Source of the DNA: Methylobacterium sp. J-026
Lineage (GTDB): Bacteria > Pseudomonadota > Alphaproteobacteria > Rhizobiales > Beijerinckiaceae
DNA length: 64,000 bases
Direction of reading: 5' to 3'
Assembly: GCF_022829585.1 (NCBI RefSeq)
Contig: NZ_JAKSYC010000138.1
Span: 1-64,000, forward strand
The notes beneath the pieces are model-generated. The model worked only from the letters and a program-made list of their open reading frames with translations. It did no database searches and had not been told where the DNA came from. Position 1 is the first letter of the stretch. Each line of letters starts with the position of its first letter. Positions 9,012 through 18,220 of the stretch are shown piece by piece. A program made the position numbers and the translations under genes.

Positions 9012-11597
9012 ATGAGCTTGCGGCGTATCGGAAAAGTATGTCTGCTATCGAGTCTGCCAATATTATTGGCGGTGCCGGCACATGTCACACTCGGCAACTT
9101 GGCACGCGCCGAAGACGGCGCGGTCGACTTCGCGATAAGCTCCGGCACACTCGGCGACGTGCTCACGCAGATCGGAACGGTTTCGGGGTCGCCGATCTCG
9201 TTTCCGCCGCAGGCGGTCCAGGGCCTGAAGGCCGGGCCGATCCGGGGACGGATGAGCAAGACGGATGCGGTCGCGCGGGCCATCGCGGGCACGCCCCTGC
9301 GGATGAGCGTGGGCGCCAACGGCATGGTGATGGTCACGGCCCGGCCGGCCCCCGCGGCGTCCGGGGGCGCCGCCACCGACATCGCCGACATCGACGTCAC
9401 CGGCAACGGCATCAACGCCAACGGCAGCAGCGACCCCCTGGCGACCGAGGGATCGGGAAGCTACGGCGCCGCCGCCGCCAACGTCGCCAGCAAGACACCC
9501 CTGTCGCTCAAGGACACGCCGCAGAGCGTCTCGGTCATCACGCAGCAGCAGCTTCAGGATCAGAAGATCACGACCCTCGATCAGGCCGTCGATGCCGCGC
9601 CGGGCCTGATAAGGCAAACAGGCGGCGGCGCCGGCCAGAGCAACCTCAGCAGCGCCTATTATTCCCGCGGCAACCAGATCACCAGCCTGTCGGTGGATGG
9701 CGGCACCCCGATCCTGATCGGTGACCTCGGCGAATCGTTCAGATCCAGCTACATCCCGGTCATCGACCTGTCGCAATACGACAGCGTGCAGATCCTGCGC
9801 GGCTCCGGCGGCCAGTACAGCGGCACCGGCTCGCCCGGCGGCACCCTCAGCCTGCAGCGCAAGCGGCCCCTCGACCGGCTGACGGGCTCAATCGACCAAT
9901 CGTTCGACTCGTTCGGAAGCAAGAGAACCGTCGGCGATATCAATACCGGCCCGATGCTCGACGGACTGGTCAGCATCCGGGGATCGTTCGTCCACGACGA
10001 CACCGAGAATTTTTACCGGATCTCGAACAAGACCGTCAATCAGGGCTATCTCAACGCCGAGATCCGTCCGGCGGAGGGGACGCAGATCAATCTCGGCGGG
10101 ACCCACAACGAGACGAACGCCGTGCCGTGGTTCAACGGTCTGCCGACCTACAAGGGCGGCGCCTTCATCCCGTTCTCCAGGTCGATCTGCCTCTGCGCAC
10201 CGTGGGCCAAGACCGATATCGTCACCGACGAGTATTTTGCCCAGGTCCGGCAGGATATCGTGGAGGGGTGGCAATTCAATCTGAACAGCTCCGTCAATTT
10301 GCAGAGCTCGAAAAACGACAATTCGAATTTCAACGCCAGAGAAAATAACGGCATCCTCGCGAACAACACCGGATCGCGCTGGTTCGCAACATACAATCAG
10401 AGCAAATCCGATCAGTATCTGCTCGACAGCTTCATTACCGGAAAAGACGATCTTTTTGGGGTGCCGATCGAGACAACGTTCGGCACCAGCATCCAATACA
10501 TCAACCAGGCCTTGCCGAATCAGCCGCTCAGTTATTCCTATCCCAACGCGACACGCATCAACGTCCTCGGGTATTCGGGATATGAACTGCCGCGGATGCC
10601 CCTGTCCAAATATTTCAAGGTGGATCAATACGACAAGGCCTATGACCTCACCCAGATCGGCGGTTACGCAAGCATCCGTCTGTCGCCCGTTCCGTGGGCG
10701 CATCTCCTGATAGCCGAACGGATCAGCGGCTTCCAGCAGAATATCCAAGAGTTCAATAACGGAACGACCATTACCTCCAACAGCGGCAACATTCACATCC
10801 CGATCCCGGATGTCGGGCTGACGCTGGATATCGATCCGCAGACATCGATATACGGAAGTTACACGACGATCTATCAGATCACCCAGAACCTGTCCGCGCC
10901 GAGCAAGCTGATGCCGCCGATGGAGGGCCATACCTGGGAGGCCGGCATCAAGCGCAGCGATTTCGATAATCAACTCCAATCGTCGCTGGCATTCTATCAA
11001 TCGGAATTGATCAATGTGCCCCTCTTGGATCCGAGCCAACCCTACAATCAGGATCCGACATCGCTGCTGAGCTGCTGCTTCCTGCCGGCCGGCCGGGCGA
11101 TCTCGCAAGGGTTCGATGTGGCCGTGTCGGGCAAGGTCACGCCGGATTGGGATGTAAACGCGAACTACACGTTCAACGACAACAAATCATTTTCCGGCGA
11201 CGGGTCAAACCAGAAGACAACCTACCTGTTCCCAAAACATATTGCCAAGCTGTTCACGACCTTCCGGCCCTGGACCGGGTGGGAAGAACTGGATCAGCAA
11301 TTGCGGCGGGTACGGATCGGGTTCGGTACCGATTTCCGCAGCACAACGGCCCATTCGGGCGTGTATTACGATGTTGTCGGACGCCGTCCGCAAGCGTTCT
11401 TCTATCAGATCAGGCAGCCGAGCTACGCGACATTCAACGCGCTCATCAAGTATGACGTCACCGAAACGGCCTTCGCCCAGATCAACGTGTACAATCTCTT
11501 GGACCGTCGGTACTATCAGTCGATCGGTACCTTCGGCGGCGGCAATTGGCTCGGCCAGGGGCGGACGGTGGTGGGTTCGGTCCATCTCACGTTCTGA
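9012..11597 (+). CDS. TonB-dependent outer-membrane receptor with STN signalling domain
   Basis: Outer-membrane active-transport receptor, 861 residues. Signal peptide about 1-34; STN domain about 38-105 (VDFAISSGTLGDVLTQIG ... IAGTPLRMSV), which talks to FecR-type proteins; a likely TonB box near DIADIDVTG; plug about 150-290 (LKDTPQSVSVITQQQL ... QILRGSGGQYSGTGSPGG); then a 22-strand barrel ending in the terminal phenylalanine of GSVHLTF. It is closest in form to siderophore receptors of the FpvA/FhuE type. Codons in the barrel, especially 10300-11000, are noticeably AT-richer than in neighbouring genes, suggesting acquisition by transfer. Position between the M16 pair and a YddA-like transporter raises a protein or peptide ligand as an alternative to a small siderophore. 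Confidence 0.92.
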   Translation: MSLRRIGKVCLLSSLPILLAVPAHVTLGNLARAEDGAVDFAISSGTLGDVLTQIGTVSGSPISFPPQAVQGLKAGPIRGRMSKTDAVARAIAGTPLRMSVGANGMVMVTARPAPAASGGAATDIADIDVTGNGINANGSSDPLATEGSGSYGAAAANVASKTPLSLKDTPQSVSVITQQQLQDQKITTLDQAVDAAPGLIRQTGGGAGQSNLSSAYYSRGNQITSLSVDGGTPILIGDLGESFRSSYIPVIDLSQYDSVQILRGSGGQYSGTGSPGGTLSLQRKRPLDRLTGSIDQSFDSFGSKRTVGDINTGPMLDGLVSIRGSFVHDDTENFYRISNKTVNQGYLNAEIRPAEGTQINLGGTHNETNAVPWFNGLPTYKGGAFIPFSRSICLCAPWAKTDIVTDEYFAQVRQDIVEGWQFNLNSSVNLQSSKNDNSNFNARENNGILANNTGSRWFATYNQSKSDQYLLDSFITGKDDLFGVPIETTFGTSIQYINQALPNQPLSYSYPNATRINVLGYSGYELPRMPLSKYFKVDQYDKAYDLTQIGGYASIRLSPVPWAHLLIAERISGFQQNIQEFNNGTTITSNSGNIHIPIPDVGLTLDIDPQTSIYGSYTTIYQITQNLSAPSKLMPPMEGHTWEAGIKRSDFDNQLQSSLAFYQSELINVPLLDPSQPYNQDPTSLLSCCFLPAGRAISQGFDVAVSGKVTPDWDVNANYTFNDNKSFSGDGSNQKTTYLFPKHIAKLFTTFRPWTGWEELDQQLRRVRIGFGTDFRSTTAHSGVYYDVVGRRPQAFFYQIRQPSYATFNALIKYDVTETAFAQINVYNLLDRRYYQSIGTFGGGNWLGQGRTVVGSVHLTF

Positions 11598-11729
11598 CCT
11601 GTGCCGGGATCCTCGGGCCCGCTGTGCAGGCCCGCGATCTCCAGGGCTGCGCTCAGAACCCGCACACGGTCCGAGACCTTCTGAAACCGGGATTTTGCCG
11701 ATACGTGATCGAATACCGGACACGATGCG

Positions 11730-13523
11730 ATGCAGGACCAATCCGTGACCGGCCTCGCCTCGGCCGAGGCGAGCCGCGTCGCGACGGATCCCGGCAATTT
11801 CAAGCTGGACACCCGCTTCGCGCGGCGACTCTGGGCAGTTCTCAAACCCTACTGGCTGCGTCGGGGGGCGTGGCCATCCTGGCTGCTCGCGCTCGCGGGG
11901 ATCGTTCTGTCGGCCACCTACGGCATCGCGGGCGGCTACGTGACCACCACCACCGCGAGCCTCACGAACCAGCTCGTCGCCAGGAACGCATCGGCGTACT
12001 GGCCGCTGCTCTTCGCGCTGCTCGGGCTCAATTTCCTGCGCCAGATCATCAGCACGCTGCAGATCCTGTCCAGCCAATACCTCAATGTGCACTGGCGCGG
12101 ATGGCTGACGACCCGGTTGATCGATCAATACCTGTCGGCGCGGACCTATTACGAGATCAGCCTCACGCAGTCGATCGACAATCCCGATCAGCGCATCCAG
12201 GAGCAGGTCGAGCCGTTCTGCGAGGCCGTCAGCCGCTTTCCGCGGGAACTGACCCATGCGAGCATCGATGTCGGCGTCCAGGTCGCGATCCTGGCGAGCA
12301 TCTCCCGGTCGATGCTGATCGCGACGCTGGCCTATGTCGGCTTGCAGATCGTCCTGAACTACGTCGTCTATCGGCCGCTGATCCGGAAGCAATGGGACGT
12401 GACGGTCGCGGAGGCGGACCTGCGCTACGGCCTGCTGCACGTGCGCGATCACGCGGAAACCATCGCGTTCTATCAGGGCGAGGCCGCGGAGCGGACGCAC
12501 CTGCTCGATCGACTGAGGATCGTCCTCGCCAGGCGGCTGCGCATCGTCCGCTACGCCCTGGTGATCGCCGGGGCGGGCGAACTCACCGCCATCATCTGGC
12601 ATGCCCTGCCGGCGATCTGCCTGGCGCCGGTGTTCTTCGCGGAGGCGATGGATTACGGGACCATGACGGCCGGGATCGCGGCGGCGAGCATGATCGTCGG
12701 CGGCCTCAGCGTGGTCTCGCGCTTCATCCCGAGCATCGTCGAGGCCGCCCCGACGGTGGTGCGCATCGCGGAGATCCAAGAGACGTTCAACGCGCTGGCC
12801 GCCAACGCCCGGCCGGACGACGCCCCGCGCATCACCCTGCGCTATGGGAGCACCGACCGGATCGCGCTCCGCGACGTGTCGGTCCAGACGCCGGCGGGCG
12901 AGCGCCATCTCGTCGAGCGGCTCACCCTCAGCCTCGGCGCCGGGGAGCGCCTGCTGATCGTGGGCCGGACGGGCATCGGCAAGAGTTCGCTCCTGCGCGC
13001 GATGGCCGGGCTCTGGACCCGGGGACAGGGCACCATCGAGATGCCCGATCCCGCCACGATGATGTTCCTGCCGCAGCGGCCCTACATGCCGCTCGGTGAC
13101 CTGCGGCTCCAGCTCACCTATCCCCGTCAGCGGAGCCTGTCCTTGAGCGACGGGGAGCTTCAGGCGATCCTCGAACGCGTGCACCTGCCGGACCTCGCGG
13201 AACAGGCGGGCGGCTTCGCGGCGCGGCGCGACTGGGGCCGGATCCTGTCCCTCGGCGAGCAGCAGCGGATCGCCTTCGCCCGTATCCTCGCGAGCCGGCC
13301 GCGCTGCGTCTTCCTCGACGAGGCGACCAGCGCCCTCGATCCGGAGACCGAACAGCTCCTGTACCACCAGTTGCGCCGCACCGGTGCGACCGTGGTCAGC
13401 GTCGCCCACCGGCCCAGCCTCACGGCCTATCACGACACGGTGCTGCGCCTGTCGCCGACGGACTGGACCCTCGAGCGCCTCGACGCGGCGGTGGATGAGC
13501 CCGCTCAGCTCCATCCCGCCTGA
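11730..13523 (+). CDS. ABC transporter, fused permease-ATPase, YddA/SbmA-BacA type
   Basis: Half-size transporter of 597 residues. The N-terminal 330 residues are the SbmA/BacA-like membrane domain (several helices, with NFLRQIISTLQILSSQYLNVHWR and YYEISLTQSIDNPDQRIQEQV as family hallmarks). The C-terminal ATPase has Walker A GRTGIGKSSLL (about 411-421), the signature LSLGEQQRIAFAR in the form usual for this subfamily, and Walker B CVFLDEATSALD. E. coli YddA and Pectobacterium FusD belong to the same class and are encoded beside a TonB-dependent receptor and an M16 protease, as here. Direction of transport is unproven. SbmA imports peptides, so uptake of peptide products or export of a siderophore are both open. 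Confidence 0.9.
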   Translation: MQDQSVTGLASAEASRVATDPGNFKLDTRFARRLWAVLKPYWLRRGAWPSWLLALAGIVLSATYGIAGGYVTTTTASLTNQLVARNASAYWPLLFALLGLNFLRQIISTLQILSSQYLNVHWRGWLTTRLIDQYLSARTYYEISLTQSIDNPDQRIQEQVEPFCEAVSRFPRELTHASIDVGVQVAILASISRSMLIATLAYVGLQIVLNYVVYRPLIRKQWDVTVAEADLRYGLLHVRDHAETIAFYQGEAAERTHLLDRLRIVLARRLRIVRYALVIAGAGELTAIIWHALPAICLAPVFFAEAMDYGTMTAGIAAASMIVGGLSVVSRFIPSIVEAAPTVVRIAEIQETFNALAANARPDDAPRITLRYGSTDRIALRDVSVQTPAGERHLVERLTLSLGAGERLLIVGRTGIGKSSLLRAMAGLWTRGQGTIEMPDPATMMFLPQRPYMPLGDLRLQLTYPRQRSLSLSDGELQAILERVHLPDLAEQAGGFAARRDWGRILSLGEQQRIAFARILASRPRCVFLDEATSALDPETEQLLYHQLRRTGATVVSVAHRPSLTAYHDTVLRLSPTDWTLERLDAAVDEPAQLHPA

Positions 13524-13814
13524 ATTGGATCCCGGGGCGGGCCTGACGCCGAACCCCGCCCCCCCCTGCGCCGCACGCTCCGCCCGATGCCGGCCGGGGG
13601 AGACTCGGCCGGCCATCCGCGCCCGCGCCCCGCGTCGACGCGGATCCGGCACCCCTGCCCCGCGGGCTAACGCGTTGTGCTGGAAGCCCGGTTCGGCTAG
13701 TTTAGAAGCCGGTCGCCGGGGCTCTCGGGCAGAGGTCGTCCGGCGGCCCGACCTCGCGTCCGGTCGCCGCGCCGCGGATTCCGCCCCATCGTCGCGCATC
13801 AGGAGCCTCGGCCC

Positions 13815-14609
13815 ATGGACTTCCTCAAACCACGGTACACGCCTATGAACCGCCGCCGTCGCATCTACGAGGGCAAGGCGAAGGTCCTCTACGAGGGACC
13901 CGAGCCCGGCACGCTCATCCAGCACTTCAAGGATGACGCGACGGCCTTCAACGCGAAGAAGCACGAGGTCATTGACGGCAAGGGCGTGCTGAACAACCGG
14001 ATCTCGGAATTCGTCTTTCAGCACCTCAACGACATCGGCGTGCCGACGCATTTCATTCGCCGGCTCAACATGCGCGAGCAGCTGATCCGCGAGGTCGAGA
14101 TCATCCCGCTCGAGGTTGTGGTGCGCAACGTGGCGGCGGGCTCGCTGGCAACCCGGCTGGGCCTGGAGGAAGGCACCCAGCTGCCGCGCTCGATCATCGA
14201 GTTCTATTACAAAAACGACGCTCTCAACGACCCGATGGTGTCGGAGGAGCACATCACGGCCTTCGGCTGGGCGACGCCGCAGGAGATCGACGACATCATG
14301 GCGCTGGCGATCCGCGTCAACGACTTCCTGTCGGGCCTCTTCCTCGGCGTCGGCATCCGGCTCGTCGACTTCAAGATCGAGACCGGCCGCCTGTGGGAGG
14401 GCGACATGATGCGCATCGTCGTCGCCGACGAGATTTCCCCGGATTCCTGCCGGCTCTGGGACATCAAGTCGTCCGACAAGCTCGACAAGGACCGGTTCCG
14501 CAAGGATCTGGGCGGCCTGATCGAGGCCTATACCGAAGTCGCCAAGCGGCTCGGGATCATGTCGGAGAACGAGAAGGTCCAGGGCAGCGGGCCGCGGCTC
14601 GTCCAGTAG
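13815..14609 (+). CDS. purC: Phosphoribosylaminoimidazole-succinocarboxamide synthase
   Basis: SAICAR synthase of de novo purine synthesis, joining CAIR and aspartate with ATP. Family motifs run the whole length: [10 protein letters not shown] near the start, the [16 protein letters not shown] segment, [14 protein letters not shown], and the nucleotide-site region [12 protein letters not shown], with [15 protein letters not shown]. Length 264 is standard. The start at 13815 ([11 protein letters not shown]) is favoured; an ATG 10 codons later is possible. The 291 bases upstream hold no gene and separate it from the iron-uptake block. It converges on the glycosyltransferase gene 5 bases downstream. 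Confidence 0.97.
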   Translation: MDFLKPRYTPMNRRRRIYEGKAKVLYEGPEPGTLIQHFKDDATAFNAKKHEVIDGKGVLNNRISEFVFQHLNDIGVPTHFIRRLNMREQLIREVEIIPLEVVVRNVAAGSLATRLGLEEGTQLPRSIIEFYYKNDALNDPMVSEEHITAFGWATPQEIDDIMALAIRVNDFLSGLFLGVGIRLVDFKIETGRLWEGDMMRIVVADEISPDSCRLWDIKSSDKLDKDRFRKDLGGLIEAYTEVAKRLGIMSENEKVQGSGPRLVQ

Positions 14610-14614
14610 CGGCG

Positions 14615-16192
14615 TCAGGCGCGCGGACGGCGCAGGCCGGCAGATCCGCCCCCCGGGAAGCCCGTGCGCAGGCGCGCATGGGTCGAGAGGTCCGGATCGA
14701 AGCCCGGGTGATAATGGGGGTCCTGCGCCAGCAGCGGCCCCCATCGCTTTTCGAGAGCCGCGATCTCGCGCTCGTGCCGGGCGCGGGCCTCCGGCGTCCA
14801 GCGGCGGCTCGCCGCCTCCCGGTGATGCAGCACCGCCGCCGGCACGAGGAGGGTGCGGTAGCCGGCCGCGCGGAGGCGCAGGCACAGATCCACGTCGTTG
14901 AAATCGACGGCGAAATGTTCGTCGTCGAAGCCCCCGACCGACCGGAACTTCGCCGCCTCGACGACCAGGCAGGCGGCGGTGACCGCCGAGACCGCGTGCG
15001 TCGCGCGCAGCGCCGCGAGATAGCCCGGCGCATCACCGGGGAAGTGGCGGTGCCCGTGCGTCACCAGCCCGCCGGTGCCGAGCACGATGCCGCCGTGCTG
15101 GATGCGGCCCTCGCCGTCGAGGAGCTTGGCGCCGACGGCCCCGACCTCCGGCCTCAGGGCCTCGCGGGCCATGAGCGTCAGCCAGTCGGGTCGGAACGCC
15201 TCGACATCGTTGTTGACGAAGACCAGCAGCGCCCCCCTGGCCCGGGCGGCGGCGGCGTTGTTCATCGCGGCGAAGTTGAACGGACCGGGACAGGGCACGA
15301 CGTGCCCCCTCCCCTGCCGTTCCAGATCGACGAGGTAGGCCAGGGTCTCCGGCTCGCGGCTGTCGTTATCGCAGACCAGGATCTCGAGGGACGGCCAGTC
15401 GGTGGCGGTCCGCAAGCTGTCCAGGCAGGGGCGGAGCAGGTCGAGGCGGTCCCGGGTCGGCACGATGAGGCTGGCGAGCGGCGGCGGCTCGGGGAGCGGG
15501 TGCTCCACGCGCAGCAGACCGTCCGCCGCGGCGGCGATGCCGGTTCCGGCGCGGCCGGTTCGTGCGAGATGGGCCTCCACCACCCGATGTTGGATGCCCC
15601 CCCTCCCCTCCCCCGCAAGCGGGGCGGTGCCGGACGTGCCCCCACGGCGGACCGACAGAATCTCCGGCAGGTGGCCGACCGATCGGGCGCCGTGCCGCTC
15701 TGCGATGCGGAACGCGGCATCGGCCGGGCTGAGCGGGGCTTGGCCGGGATCGAGGGCGCCGCGCCGATAGGCCAGGACCGGCCCGAGATAGTCGAAGGCC
15801 GCGAGCCGGTCGGCGTCGAAGACCGGCGGCAGCAGCGGCAGAACCGGGCCGCCGGGGTGATCCTGCGCGAGCGCGTCGCCGTAGACGGCCTGGAGATCGG
15901 GATCGGATGCGAAGGCCGCGGCGATCCGTGCCGGGGCACCGGCGACGAGTTCGCCGTCGCCGATCAGACGGATGTCGTCGCCTGGTCCGTCGGGAGCCGG
16001 CGGGAACCGCGCGAGGATCCGGTCCGGCAGGGCGAGCCGGTGGTCGATGCCGACGAGTGCCGCGAGTCTCTGGCGGGCGCGCAGCCGCTTCCCGGTCAGG
16101 CGCGCCCAGGCGATCGCCCCCGCCTCCCGGGGATGGCTCAGGACCCGGCGCATCGCATCGGCCAACCCGCGCCGGAATCGGCGCGGCGTCAT
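14615..16192 (-). CDS. Glycosyltransferase family 2 protein
   Basis: Large GT-A fold glycosyltransferase, 525 residues. The N-terminal 190 residues are a poorly conserved region; the catalytic domain begins at about residue 210 (LASLIVPTRDRLDLLRPCLDSL), has the nucleotide-sugar binding CDNDSREPET and the metal-binding FVNNDVEAFRPDWL, and ends with the acceptor-side FAVDFNDVDLCLRLRAAGYRTL motif. This architecture is common in O-antigen and surface-glycan clusters. Its start overlaps the end of the next upstream glycosyltransferase by 4 bases (ATGA), so the two are co-translated. A GC-rich palindromic insert-like stretch (about 15594-15650) encodes a small Gly/Ala-rich segment just before the catalytic domain. 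The sugar donor and acceptor cannot be told from sequence. Confidence 0.88.
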   Translation of the reverse strand: MTPRRFRRGLADAMRRVLSHPREAGAIAWARLTGKRLRARQRLAALVGIDHRLALPDRILARFPPAPDGPGDDIRLIGDGELVAGAPARIAAAFASDPDLQAVYGDALAQDHPGGPVLPLLPPVFDADRLAAFDYLGPVLAYRRGALDPGQAPLSPADAAFRIAERHGARSVGHLPEILSVRRGGTSGTAPLAGEGRGGIQHRVVEAHLARTGRAGTGIAAAADGLLRVEHPLPEPPPLASLIVPTRDRLDLLRPCLDSLRTATDWPSLEILVCDNDSREPETLAYLVDLERQGRGHVVPCPGPFNFAAMNNAAAARARGALLVFVNNDVEAFRPDWLTLMAREALRPEVGAVGAKLLDGEGRIQHGGIVLGTGGLVTHGHRHFPGDAPGYLAALRATHAVSAVTAACLVVEAAKFRSVGGFDDEHFAVDFNDVDLCLRLRAAGYRTLLVPAAVLHHREAASRRWTPEARARHEREIAALEKRWGPLLAQDPHYHPGFDPDLSTHARLRTGFPGGGSAGLRRPRA

Positions 16193-18069
16193 TCCAGATC
16201 CTCGCCGAAGGTCGTGAGCGACAGGGCCGGATGATAGAACGGATCGTGGCGGATCGCCTCGCGCCAGCGCTCGGAGAACCGCGCGGCCTCCCGCTCGAAC
16301 CGGATGCGCTGCGCGCCGACCGAAGGCCCCCGGCTGACCGATTCCAGATGCGCGAGGGTCGCGGCCGGGGTCCAGACCGTCTTCCAGCCGGCGGCGCCGA
16401 GCCGCAGGCAGAAATCGACATCGTTGAAGTCGACTGGGAAGGCCTCGGCGTCGAAGCCGCCCACCGCCCGATATTTCTCGCGTGACACCGCCAGGCAGGC
16501 CGCCGTCACCGCCGCGACCTCGTGGGCGACGCGCAGGCGACCGAGATGGCCGGGGGTGTCCCCGGGCCGGCGGCGCAGGATGTGGCCCGCCCGTCCGCCG
16601 AGGCCGACGACGACGCCGGCATGCTGCAGGGTGCCGTCGCCGTAGACGAGCTTGGCGCCCACGGCGCCCACCTCGGGCCGGCAGGCGTGGCGAACCATCG
16701 CGTCCAGCCAGCCGGGTTCCAGCACCGCCACGTCGTTGTTAAGCAGCACGATCACGGTGCCCGTCGCCAGGGCGACGCCGGCATTGACCATGGCGGCGAA
16801 GTTGAACGGATGCGGGTCGATGCGGATGCGCACCCGCGGATCCCGGCGCAGGACCTCGTAATGGGCCAGGACCGCGGGGTCGGTCGAACCGTTGTCGACG
16901 ATGATCAGTTCGAGGGGCGCGTAGGCCGTCTCGTGCAGGACGCCCCGGCAGACGCGGGCGATCAGCTCGAGCCGGTCGCGCGACGGGATCACGACGCTGA
17001 CCGTCGGCGCCGGCTGCGGCAGCGGCCAGTCCAGCCGGACGGCGCTCTCGTGAAGCGCGGTCGCGGCCGGTGCGCCCGCTCCCTCCAGGCGCGCGCCGAG
17101 CGCCCGCGCCCGGGCGGCGGCGTCGAGGGGCGCCGCCACGGTGCGGGCGAGGATCCGCGGGATGTGGGCCACCTGCGCCCGCGCCGCGACGGCCGCGACC
17201 TCCAGGGCGAGGTCCATCTGCGCCATCGGCCCCACCGGGGCCGGCAGGGCGGTGGCGAGAAACGGCCGCGCCGCCAGCAGGGGCCGGCCCGGATAGCCCG
17301 TCGCCAGGGCGAGATCCGGGCTCCAATCCGGGTTCAGGCGCGGTTTCCCGTCGGGACCGATGGCGTCGCCGTAGGCGAGGTCCGCCCCCGGCATCGCCTG
17401 CGCGAGGAGCGCCAGGGCATCGGGCTCCGGGATGTCGCCCGCCCGCAGGAGGCACAGGGCCTCGGCATCCCCGATGAGATCGTCCGGGCCGGCGCGCTCG
17501 TCCCAGCGACGGTGGGAGGCGCGGGCGTCCGGCGCCCCGGGCGGCTCGCCCGCCCAGGCGACATCGATCTCCGGCGCGCGGTGCGTCTGCGCCGCGAGCG
17601 CGTCGAGCGTGGCGGCCAGGGCCGTGGCCTCCCCGGGCCGCGCGAGGACGAGGCAGCGGATCCGCAGGCTCGAAGGCGGCAGGGGGCTCGGCCGGGTCCG
17701 GGCCGCGGCCCAGGACGGGAAGCGCGCCAGCGGCGTCACCGCGCAGGCGCCGCGCAGGGTGTCGCGATAGGGACGCTGCGCGCCGCGGGCCCGTTCATAG
17801 AGCGCCCCGACGCAGCGCCAGGGCCGCCGCAGGAGGCATTGCGCCAGCACCTCGATCTCCCGCCGGGCTCCGACCCGCTCCAGAACGAAGTCGGGACCGG
17901 CGCAGAGGCGGATCTCCCGCGCGTCGGGCGGGATCAGGCCGAGCCAATGCGCCACGCCCTGGGATGCCCCCGGCAGGACGAAATCCTGGGGCGTTTGGTC
18001 GGACTCGCGCAGGACGCGGAGGATCGGGCGACGCGGCGCCCCCGTGGCGGCGCCCCCGTAGCTCAGCAC
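16189..18069 (-). CDS. Glycosyltransferase family 2 protein; 5' end uncertain
   Basis: 626-residue glycosyltransferase of the same design as its downstream neighbour. The catalytic part starts near PTVSVVIPSRDRLELIARVCRGVL, has IIVDNGSTDPAVLAHYE and VLLNNDVAVLEPGWLDAM, and ends with FPVDFNDVDFCLRLGAAGW. The N-terminal half has a second, partial GT-like region (LVLARPGEATALAATLDAL). The listed start is a GTG at 18069, but protein-like sequence (HRLWSGRATRFRLEPADD) continues upstream to about 18200 with no ATG, GTG or TTG in frame. A GTG overlapping the stop of the preceding gene (18222-18224) would fit if one base were missing. Its stop overlaps the next gene. Confidence 0.85.
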   Translation of the reverse strand: MLSYGGAATGAPRRPILRVLRESDQTPQDFVLPGASQGVAHWLGLIPPDAREIRLCAGPDFVLERVGARREIEVLAQCLLRRPWRCVGALYERARGAQRPYRDTLRGACAVTPLARFPSWAAARTRPSPLPPSSLRIRCLVLARPGEATALAATLDALAAQTHRAPEIDVAWAGEPPGAPDARASHRRWDERAGPDDLIGDAEALCLLRAGDIPEPDALALLAQAMPGADLAYGDAIGPDGKPRLNPDWSPDLALATGYPGRPLLAARPFLATALPAPVGPMAQMDLALEVAAVAARAQVAHIPRILARTVAAPLDAAARARALGARLEGAGAPAATALHESAVRLDWPLPQPAPTVSVVIPSRDRLELIARVCRGVLHETAYAPLELIIVDNGSTDPAVLAHYEVLRRDPRVRIRIDPHPFNFAAMVNAGVALATGTVIVLLNNDVAVLEPGWLDAMVRHACRPEVGAVGAKLVYGDGTLQHAGVVVGLGGRAGHILRRRPGDTPGHLGRLRVAHEVAAVTAACLAVSREKYRAVGGFDAEAFPVDFNDVDFCLRLGAAGWKTVWTPAATLAHLESVSRGPSVGAQRIRFEREAARFSERWREAIRHDPFYHPALSLTTFGEDLE

Positions 18070-18220
18070 GACCCAGCCGGTCGGATGGTCCGGGAGGACG
18101 AGGCGGCGGTCGAAGACGGGGTCGTCCGCCGGTTCCAGGCGGAAGCGGGTCGCGCGGCCCGACCAGAGCCGGTGGCGATCGATCGTCGACGGGCGCGGAT
18201 CGACGCGGCGCGCCGCGGCG

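Noticed and set aside
13163..13300. Degenerate ABC signature (LSLGEQQ, not LSGGQ)
   Set aside because: This form is usual in the SbmA/YddA/ABCD-type ATPases and is not a sign of decay.
11205..14885. 1226-codon leftward open frame
   Set aside because: It lies antisense to the receptor end, the ABC transporter and purC. Composition is Arg/Asp/Gly/His-rich without family features, as expected of a shadow frame in high-GC DNA.
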